The notes below the pieces were generated by a model that had not been told where the DNA came from, did not search any database, and worked only from the letters and a program-made list of their open reading frames with translations. The translations under genes were made by a program, and so were the position numbers. Shown here in pieces: positions 53,073-58,467 of a DNA stretch of 58,467 nucleotides. Each line of letters opens with the position of its first letter. Within the stretch, counting starts at the first letter, position 1. The stretch is from DATDEW01 sp046590205. Its GTDB lineage: Bacteria > Bacteroidota > Ignavibacteria > Palsa-1295. The stretch spans positions 1 to 58,467 of the forward strand of contig JBKJTT010000025.1 in assembly GCA_046590205.1 (NCBI GenBank). The letters are read 5' to 3'.

Positions 53073-53102
53073 TGGTCCGCACTTCATGGCAGGGGCGGAC
53101 CA
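53073..53102 (+). terminator. Rho-independent terminator
   Basis: TGGTCCGC (53073-53080) pairs with GCGGACCA (53095-53102) over a 14-nt loop, followed by TTTTTT. Confidence 0.85.
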
Positions 53103-53120
53103 TTTTTTATGGGAACAATC

Positions 53121-53163
53121 ATATAGGTGCTCGCTCGTTCACCTTATAGGAGCTCATAGGTGC
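53121..53163 (+). promoter_or_regulatory. Repeated ATAGGTGC words and AGGTG-N10-CACCT upstream of umuC
   Basis: ATAGGTGC occurs at 53123-53130 and 53156-53163 with ATAGGAGC at 53146-53153. AGGTG (53125-53129) and CACCT (53140-53144) form an inverted repeat. This lies 16 bases before ATG 53179 and may be a damage-response operator. Confidence 0.4.
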
Positions 53164-53178
53164 CCATGATCGCTTTAA

Positions 53179-54483
53179 ATGATTGCTTTAGTTGACTGTA
53201 ATAACTTTTATGTATCCTGCGAACGCGCGCTTGACCCTGCGCTGAAGTCGCGTCCTGTCGTCGTGCTCTCGAATAACGACGGTGTTATTATCTCACGCTC
53301 GAACGAAGTAAAGGCGATGGGCATCCCGATGGCTGCGCCTGTGCATAAGTACAAAGACATTATCAAGCAGAATAAGGTCGTTGTCTTTAGCGCGAACTTC
53401 GGGTACTATATGACGATGTCGGAGAAGGTGAATCAGGTTGTCAGAGAGTATTCGCCCGAAGTAGAGATGTATTCTGTTGACGAAGCATTCCTCTCGCTCG
53501 AAGGAATGGAGTGGAAGGGCTTGCGCGGCTATATGAAGGAAATGCATGACCATATTATGACGACGGTTGACCTCCCCGTTTCCATTGGCATTGCCCGCAC
53601 CAAAACATTAACGAAGGTTGCAAGTGAACTCGTAAAGAAAGACCCGACCTCCGATGGCATTGGAATAATGACAGAGCAAGCAGATATAGATGCCAAGCTT
53701 CGCAAACTTCCCGTCAGAGATGTATGGGGCATCGGTCCGCGAACAACGGAATTTCTCACAAGCAAAGAGGTAAATATTTATACGGCATTTGACCTGAAGT
53801 CCGCACCTGAAGAATGGGTGCGAAAGAATCTGCATGTGACAGGTCTCCGCACGGTGATGGAGCTTCGCGGCTTGCCATGCATCAACGTCGAGACGGTGCA
53901 GGAAGCGCCGAAGTCTGTGATGCGTTCGCGTTCGTTCGGTCAATATATTACGAGTTTATCAGAGATGCGCGAAGCAGTTTCGTTCTTTGCATCGGCTGTC
54001 GGGGAGGTTTTGCGCTCGGAGAATTGTGTTGCAGACCATATCGGTGTGTTCTTTAATACGAACCGCTTTAATAGAGATGATAAGCACTTCGGTTCAAAAG
54101 GCACGAGACTATCTGAACCAACAGCAAGTTCGCAGATACTTATCCGTTATGCGCTTGAACTTCTCGAAAAAGAATGGGAAGAGGGATACCGTTATAACAA
54201 AGCAGGAGTAGTCGCGACGGGCATCACACGAGCAAAAAGCTTGCAATTAGAACTTGGCCACTCCGAACGCATCGAGCGTGGGCTTCGCGCCATCACAACG
54301 GTTGATACGCTCAACAGCAAGTATCATCACAATCTCATCTCACTTGCATCGCAGGGCACGGGCTTTAACTGGCGCTCGAAGCAGGAGAATCTCTCAAGCG
54401 CACCGCAGGAATACATCCGTCCCACCCAACGCTACCGCTTCATGCCGTATGTCCCGATGTCTGTCGGGAAGTCGGTGTTGTAG
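53179..54483 (+). CDS. umuC: Translesion DNA polymerase V subunit UmuC
   Basis: 434 aa, family-typical. ALVDCNNFYVSCERALDP gives catalytic Asp6, and MYSVDEAFLSLEG gives Asp101-Glu102. VSIGIARTKTLTKVASELVKK, VRDVWGIGPRTTEFL (HhH) and the UmuC-specific C-terminus (HSERIERGLRAITTVDTLNSKYHHNLISLASQG) follow. It copies past DNA lesions with UmuD'. No umuD gene is adjacent, so UmuD would have to be encoded elsewhere. Confidence 0.95.
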   Translation: MIALVDCNNFYVSCERALDPALKSRPVVVLSNNDGVIISRSNEVKAMGIPMAAPVHKYKDIIKQNKVVVFSANFGYYMTMSEKVNQVVREYSPEVEMYSVDEAFLSLEGMEWKGLRGYMKEMHDHIMTTVDLPVSIGIARTKTLTKVASELVKKDPTSDGIGIMTEQADIDAKLRKLPVRDVWGIGPRTTEFLTSKEVNIYTAFDLKSAPEEWVRKNLHVTGLRTVMELRGLPCINVETVQEAPKSVMRSRSFGQYITSLSEMREAVSFFASAVGEVLRSENCVADHIGVFFNTNRFNRDDKHFGSKGTRLSEPTASSQILIRYALELLEKEWEEGYRYNKAGVVATGITRAKSLQLELGHSERIERGLRAITTVDTLNSKYHHNLISLASQGTGFNWRSKQENLSSAPQEYIRPTQRYRFMPYVPMSVGKSVL

Positions 54484-54486
54484 TAC

Positions 54487-55149
54487 TTACTTCTTCACGA
54501 CACCCATTAACATTCCGTCGCCTATGGTGACGAACGAGGTGAACATTGCACCGTTGGCAACGAACTGCTTGTTAAATTCGCGGATGGCATTGATATTGAT
54601 AAAATCAGGGTTTGATTCGGTGAGAGTATTATCAGCGACGAACCCAAACGCCATTGCATTATCACCTGCGATGATACCGCCGTTCTTGATAAGACGTAAT
54701 CCCTCGTTGAGGTAGTTGATGTAGTTCGGTTTATCGGCATCTATCATGATGAAGTCGAAGATGCCGTCTGCCATCGTCTTCATGTGATCGAGCGCTGGAC
54801 CTTGCAGCATCGAAACATTCTCCAATCCAAGATGCTTAAAGTTGTGATGCGCGACCTGAGCATGAAGCGGCAGGTATTCAAGTGTCACAACTTCACCACT
54901 CTCGCCGACTGCCTGCGACATGATTGCTGCGCTGTAACCAAAGAGCGTACCAACATCAAGCACACGTTTTGCTTTGATGGCGCGAAGGAAGAACCCAACG
55001 AACCGCGCCTGCTCGGGGCTTATCATTATCTCCGGCACGCCCATCTCGTCTGCCTTCACTTTCATACGGGCAAGCAGTGTCTCTTCATCATTGGCGACAA
55101 GATCAACGATGTAGTTATAGATATCTTCGGTTAAGGGTGTGCCTTTCAT
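54487..55149 (-). CDS. O-methyltransferase (caffeoyl-CoA/COMT-like, class I)
   Basis: 220 aa: GFFLRAIKAKRVLDVGTLFGYSAAIMSQAV (AdoMet motif I, about 49-78), VVTLEYLPLHAQVAHHNF (motif II), GIFDFIMIDADKPNYINYLNEGLRLIKNGGIIAGDNA (metal/AdoMet site). Substrate unknown. It converges with umuC. The first 42 bases recur downstream of ruvB (56416-56457), so a second copy once lay there. Confidence 0.93.
   Translation of the reverse strand: MKGTPLTEDIYNYIVDLVANDEETLLARMKVKADEMGVPEIMISPEQARFVGFFLRAIKAKRVLDVGTLFGYSAAIMSQAVGESGEVVTLEYLPLHAQVAHHNFKHLGLENVSMLQGPALDHMKTMADGIFDFIMIDADKPNYINYLNEGLRLIKNGGIIAGDNAMAFGFVADNTLTESNPDFININAIREFNKQFVANGAMFTSFVTIGDGMLMGVVKK
55108..55149 (-). repeat. 42-bp direct repeat, copy 1 (5' end of O-methyltransferase)
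   Basis: 39 of 42 bases equal 56416-56457 with offset 1308. It covers the start codon and the first 14 codons of the O-methyltransferase gene. Confidence 0.85.
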
Positions 55150-55261
55150 TAATCCAATCCTTCACTATTAAAATTTATAAAAAACTTTCTAAAGAGTAAA
55201 AGAGTTAACTAATTTTACACCAGAAACTATCCACTGTTACACTAACCAAAGGAGTGAGAAT

Positions 55262-56350
55262 ATGTCAAAGCAAGCCACATATGATGAAATGAAAGCAAAT
55301 GCCTTTGCCGAATCTTTATTGGCAACACTCAATCATAGTGCTATTTCAATAATGATCTCAATCGGTCATCGTACAGGACTTTTTGATATAATGAATGGTA
55401 TGGAGCCTGCAACATCACAAGAGATTGCTCGGAAAGCTAACTTGGATGAGCGATATGTTCGAGAATGGCTTGGCGCAATGAGCACTGCGGGTATTATTTC
55501 TGTAAGTGATGATAGTATGTATTACCATTTCCCGAGTGAGTATGCATCATTTCTGACGCGTGAGGCAGGCGCAAATAACTTCGCATTGTTCTTCCAATAT
55601 ATTGGGATAATGGGTAGTGTTGAAGATAAGATACTGCATTGCTTCCGAAATGGTGGTGGCGTTCCGTATTCAGACTTCCCCCGCTTTCATGAAGTAATGG
55701 CTGAGGACAGCGGACAATCGGTACTATCATCGCTTGAGAGTCATATTTTACCTCTTGTACCTGGCTTGACGGATAAATTGGCAAAAGGTATTTCTGTATT
55801 GGATGCCGGGTGCGGAAGTGGTCGGATCATTATCAAACTCGCACAGTTGTATCCAAATAGTCATTTTACAGGGTTGGATCTTTCCGAGCAGGCAATCACC
55901 AGAGCACAAGAAGAAGCAAAAGCACAAAACCTCTCGAATATTACCTTCGCAGTGAAGGATCTCACCGATTTTGACAAGACCTCTCTTGGTGGACAATACG
56001 ATCTTATTACAACATTTGATGCCGTCCATGACCAGGCAAAGCCTCTTAATCTACTCAAAGGTATTAATCACGCTCTCAAGGAGGATGGTGTATATCTCAT
56101 GCAGGATATCAAGGGTTCATCACACGTACACAATAACCTTGATCACCCGATAGGTCCATTTCTCTATACCGTATCATGTATGCATTGCATGACCGTTTCA
56201 CTTGCGCAAGGTGGGGACGGTTTAGGTGCTATGTGGGGTGAAGAACTTACGACGGAATATCTTCGGAATGCAGGGTTCGCTTCTGTGACGACTAATAAGC
56301 TTGAGCACGATATTCAGAATAATTGGTATGTAGTGCGGAAATATAAATAG
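55262..56350 (+). CDS. Winged-helix plus SAM methyltransferase
   Basis: 362 aa with AAAGGAG 8 bases before ATG 55262. Winged helix at about 20-100 (TSQEIARKANLDERYVREWLGAMSTAGII), then a class I methyltransferase (VLDAGCGSGRIIIKLAQLYPNSHFTGLDLSEQAI, about 180-212; DLITTFDAVHDQAKP). The layout matches Rv2258c-like small-molecule methyltransferases. It lies between direct repeats at 55108 and 56416, opposite to its neighbours, as if inserted. Confidence 0.9.
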   Translation: MSKQATYDEMKANAFAESLLATLNHSAISIMISIGHRTGLFDIMNGMEPATSQEIARKANLDERYVREWLGAMSTAGIISVSDDSMYYHFPSEYASFLTREAGANNFALFFQYIGIMGSVEDKILHCFRNGGGVPYSDFPRFHEVMAEDSGQSVLSSLESHILPLVPGLTDKLAKGISVLDAGCGSGRIIIKLAQLYPNSHFTGLDLSEQAITRAQEEAKAQNLSNITFAVKDLTDFDKTSLGGQYDLITTFDAVHDQAKPLNLLKGINHALKEDGVYLMQDIKGSSHVHNNLDHPIGPFLYTVSCMHCMTVSLAQGGDGLGAMWGEELTTEYLRNAGFASVTTNKLEHDIQNNWYVVRKYK

Positions 56351-56415
56351 TTACATCACTTCATCACTATATTGTCTGTAACTTGAACTCTCTTCCCTTG
56401 GGCATTTCATGTGTG

Positions 56416-56457
56416 GATGAAGTAATAGATGTCTTCGGTTAAGGGTGTGCCTTTCAT
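56416..56457 (-). pseudogene. 42-bp direct repeat, copy 2: truncated O-methyltransferase start
   Basis: From ATG 56457, 3 bases past the ruvB stop, the minus strand reads MKGTPLTEDIYYFIHT then stops. It matches MKGTPLTEDIYNYI of the intact gene with synonymous and missense changes. Probably the stump of a second O-methyltransferase copy. Confidence 0.7.
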
Positions 56458-56459
56458 GT

Positions 56460-57497
56460 TTAATTTTCTATATCAAATAGTCCTACATTCATTTTCTTCT
56501 TCTCTATCCCGAAATGCCGAAATGCCATTTCGGTTACTTCTCGCCCGCGAGGTGTGCGTTTTAGGAAGCCCTCTTGGATGAGGAAGGGTTCATAAACCTC
56601 TTCGATGGTACCGGGTTCTTCACCGACGCTTACGGCTATGGTGTTTACTCCCACAGGTCCACCGCCGAACTTCTCGATGACTGCAAGGAGTATGCGCTTA
56701 TCCATTTCATCAAGACCATGTTCGTCCACTTCAAGTGCGCGAAGTGCGATCAGAGAAATATCATGTGTTATTTCGCCGCTGCCCTTGACCTGTGCGAAGT
56801 CGCGGGTACGTGCCAGCAAGCGATTAGCAATACGAGGTGTTCCGCGTGAGCGTCGTGCAAGCTCCATCGCTCCGTCGGAAGTGATAGCAATGTTCATAAT
56901 GGATGCACTGCGCTCAATAATACCTTTGAGCGTCTTCGCATCATAGTAGTCCAGACGATTTGTAATACCAAAACGTGAGCGAAGCGGAGCAGAGAGAAGC
57001 CCCGCGCGAGTTGTTGCACCGACAAGTGTGAATGGCTTCAGATCAATCTGCACTGAACGTGCGGCAGGACCTGAATCAATCATAATATCAAGTCGATAAT
57101 CTTCCATCGCAGAGTATAAATATTCTTCGACTGCAGCCGAGAGACGATGTATTTCATCTATAAAGAGTACATCGCCTTCTTCGAGATTTGTCAGTAGTCC
57201 TGCAAGGTCACCGGGCTTTTCGAGGACGGGACCTGATGTTGTTTTTATCGCAGAGCCCATCTCGGATGCGATGATATTCGCAAGCGTCGTCTTGCCAAGC
57301 CCCGGTGGACCGGTAAAGAGCGAGTGGTCGAGCGCATCGCCCCGTTGCTTTGCCGCAGCGATAAATACTTTCAGGTTCTCAACGATACCCGGCTGTCCGG
57401 AGAATTCGTCAAAGCCCGAAGGGCGGAGCGAACGCTCAAGATCATTCTCGATGCGGTCGGTGGTGGTGGAGATGTTCCTGTCTGATTTTAATCCCAT
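56460..57497 (-). CDS. ruvB: Holliday junction branch migration helicase RuvB
   Basis: RuvB is the hexameric motor of RuvAB. 345 aa. LRPSGFDEFSGQPGIVENLKVFI, Walker A GPPGLGKTTLANIIASEMG (63-81), Walker B GDVLFIDEIHRL, ATTRAGLLSAPLRSRFGI (sensor/arginine finger) and the wing domain with PRIANRLLARTRDFA and GPVGVNTIAVSVGEEPGTIEEVYEPFLIQEGFLKRTPRGR are all present. Confidence 0.97.
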   Translation of the reverse strand: MGLKSDRNISTTTDRIENDLERSLRPSGFDEFSGQPGIVENLKVFIAAAKQRGDALDHSLFTGPPGLGKTTLANIIASEMGSAIKTTSGPVLEKPGDLAGLLTNLEEGDVLFIDEIHRLSAAVEEYLYSAMEDYRLDIMIDSGPAARSVQIDLKPFTLVGATTRAGLLSAPLRSRFGITNRLDYYDAKTLKGIIERSASIMNIAITSDGAMELARRSRGTPRIANRLLARTRDFAQVKGSGEITHDISLIALRALEVDEHGLDEMDKRILLAVIEKFGGGPVGVNTIAVSVGEEPGTIEEVYEPFLIQEGFLKRTPRGREVTEMAFRHFGIEKKKMNVGLFDIEN

Positions 57498-57505
57498 GTA
57501 GAGTA

Positions 57506-57790
57506 TTAGAAGTCGAGGAGTTGAGATGAATGAAAGACGGTGATGATCTCAACAGACGTATCAGAGACCGTATATATTATTCTGTAACTATGGAAAATTA
57601 TCTCACGAAGAGTAGGATCTTCTTTTTCGGGTACTATCCGGCCTGATAACGGGAATAATTCAAGTCGTTTGGTTGCAGCAAATAGCCGCTTACCAAAAAG
57701 TTTTGCGGCTATTGGCTTGTCGAGTGAAATATACCTTTTGATCTGACGTAAATCCTTTATAGCTTTGTCAGACCAGTTTACTTTTCCCAT
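57506..57790 (-). CDS. RelE/ParE-family toxin
   Basis: 94 aa: VNWSDKAIKDLRQIKRYISLDKP, RLELFPLSGRIVPE, LREIIFHSYRIIYTVSDTSVEIITVFHSSQLL, the fold of ribosome-dependent mRNA interferases or gyrase poisons of the RelE/ParE group. Its start overlaps the antitoxin gene by 13 bases. The catalytic set for mRNA cleavage is not clear, so a ParE-like activity is possible. Confidence 0.9.
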   Translation of the reverse strand: MGKVNWSDKAIKDLRQIKRYISLDKPIAAKLFGKRLFAATKRLELFPLSGRIVPEKEDPTLREIIFHSYRIIYTVSDTSVEIITVFHSSQLLDF

Positions 57791-57972
57791 TGTTCGAACA
57801 TTACTTCTACTTCTTCTTGTGAATGTATCCTACCTGCCCTGACATCATCCAAGCCCTCTTCGATGTTTGCCAGTAAGAGTAATCTCTCCATTGCAACATC
57901 AATGGTGTTTTTTTCTGGTAGGCTTTGCATCGCCCGAAGTACGGTATCTTTCATTGAAATAGTCGTTTCCAT
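57778..57972 (-). CDS. Antitoxin of the RelE/ParE pair
   Basis: 64 aa, acidic, with AAGGAG ahead of ATG 57972. The C-terminus (IEEGLDDVRAGRIHSQEEVEVMFEQWEK) is typical of the toxin-wrapping tails of small RelB-like antitoxins; the N-terminal MKDTVLRAMQSLP may be DNA-binding. Immediately upstream of the toxin gene with a 13-base overlap. Confidence 0.85.
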   Translation of the reverse strand: METTISMKDTVLRAMQSLPEKNTIDVAMERLLLLANIEEGLDDVRAGRIHSQEEVEVMFEQWEK

Positions 57973-58122
57973 ACGATATTCTCCTTTGTAATTCTAACAT
58001 TTTCATATGCAAATGGTTTACCTCAATACGAACGCGGTATTGGGGTTCTTTGCCAAGATGAAATTCTCTCACTCTGATAGTCGTTCATCATTAGGTACAA
58101 TTTTCTTTGTCCCACGCGAGAT

Positions 58123-58467
58123 ATGAGTGATGTTGCTGTAGATATACCTCTAACCAAAGAACAAGCTGCACTGGGCGCAGCCGTGAAGAAGAAGCGCATT
58201 GCGCTTATCTTCACAGGCGGCACGATTGCCGTTACGACCGATAAGAATGCGGGGCTTGTGCCGAACCTCAAAGGCAAGGAAGTCCTTGACCGCATCCCTG
58301 AAGTAGGGAAGTATCTGCCGAACGTGGAGTTCGAGATCTTCGACTTTGCAACGCTCCCCGGACCGCACATGTCACCGGAGATGATGCTGACGCTCAAAGA
58401 TTTTGTGCGGGTTGCAAGTGACGATAGCGATGGCATCGTTATCACACATGGAACAGACTCAATGGAA
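58123..58467 (+). CDS. L-asparaginase (partial, 5' end)
   Basis: Only the first 115 codons are inside the window. IALIFTGGTIAVTTDKNAGLVP has the catalytic Thr of TGGTIA (about residue 33), and DGIVITHGTDSME at the cut end is the second conserved signature. It hydrolyses asparagine to aspartate and ammonia. ATG 58123 follows GCGAGAT. A minus-strand frame overlapping it is a shadow. Confidence 0.92.
   Translation, partial: MSDVAVDIPLTKEQAALGAAVKKKRIALIFTGGTIAVTTDKNAGLVPNLKGKEVLDRIPEVGKYLPNVEFEIFDFATLPGPHMSPEMMLTLKDFVRVASDDSDGIVITHGTDSME

Noticed and set aside
58023..58445. Minus-strand 140-codon frame
   Set aside because: It is the shadow of the asparaginase gene, which has TGGTIA and HGTDSME on the plus strand.
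1..58467. CRISPR array, group I/II intron or diversity-generating retroelement
   Set aside because: No regularly spaced direct repeats, intron catalytic core or reverse-transcriptase motif was seen.

Overview
This window (about 58.5 kb, both ends cut inside genes) looks like chromosome from a member of the Bacteroidota/Chlorobi (FCB) group, probably close to Chlorobi, Ignavibacteria or Kapabacteria. That placement is inference. It rests on ten proteins that end in type IX secretion (T9SS) sorting domains, on several promoters of the Bacteroidota type (TTG, 19-21 nt, TAnnTTTG), and on family-typical neighbours such as DUF5683, DUF2279 and DUF4397 proteins. No 16S gene is present.

Layout. 1-9.1 kb: a partial and three complete T9SS cargo genes, then xseA-xseB-dxs, and a 55-codon membrane-protein gene antisense to the dxs tail. 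9.4-12 kb: a large T9SS beta-propeller protein. 12.1-16.4 kb: parA-parB-ridA-DUF5683-NHL lipoprotein-AlbA_2/HTH protein. 16.4-19.9 kb (minus strand): scpA, a rubredoxin-like zinc ribbon, a DNA methyltransferase, scpB and rluB. 20-22.6 kb: a T9SS protein and a DoxX protein.

22.6-26.7 kb is the accessory zone: a hairpin-rich stretch with a short 23S-rRNA-like motif, a hypothetical gene, tRNA-Leu(UAA), a degenerate tRNA-like element ending in CCA, an XRE regulator, an IS1595-type transposase with two small passenger genes, and one copy of a dispersed repeat whose second copy lies at 50.2-50.5 kb. 26.7-31.1 kb: two more T9SS proteins, the first behind a long structured leader.

31.1-40 kb (minus strand): a tightly packed run of panB, a nucleotidyltransferase/phosphomannomutase-like fusion, dienelactone hydrolase, rsmG, GH57 glucanotransferase, DUF2279 and a GT2 glycosyltransferase. 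40.1-49.4 kb: ddl, DedA, a DUF4397 lipoprotein, acyl-CoA dehydrogenase, acylphosphatase, a methyltransferase, two VOC proteins, a DUF4234 protein and aconitase. 49.5-53 kb: a HepT/MntA-type pair whose nucleotidyltransferase has lost its active-site signature, then two T9SS proteins. 53.2-58.5 kb: umuC without umuD, two methyltransferase genes with a 42-bp direct repeat, ruvB, a RelE-type toxin-antitoxin pair and the start of an asparaginase.

Most of the window is housekeeping. The observations most worth checking are the paired dispersed repeat with conserved reverse-strand promoter and reading frame, the tRNA-like element and hairpin-rich stretch beside tRNA-Leu, the methyltransferase inside the scp operon, the active-site-less MntA, the small antisense membrane gene, and the repeat-flanked methyltransferase module. 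No CRISPR array and no complete undescribed multi-gene defence system was recognised.
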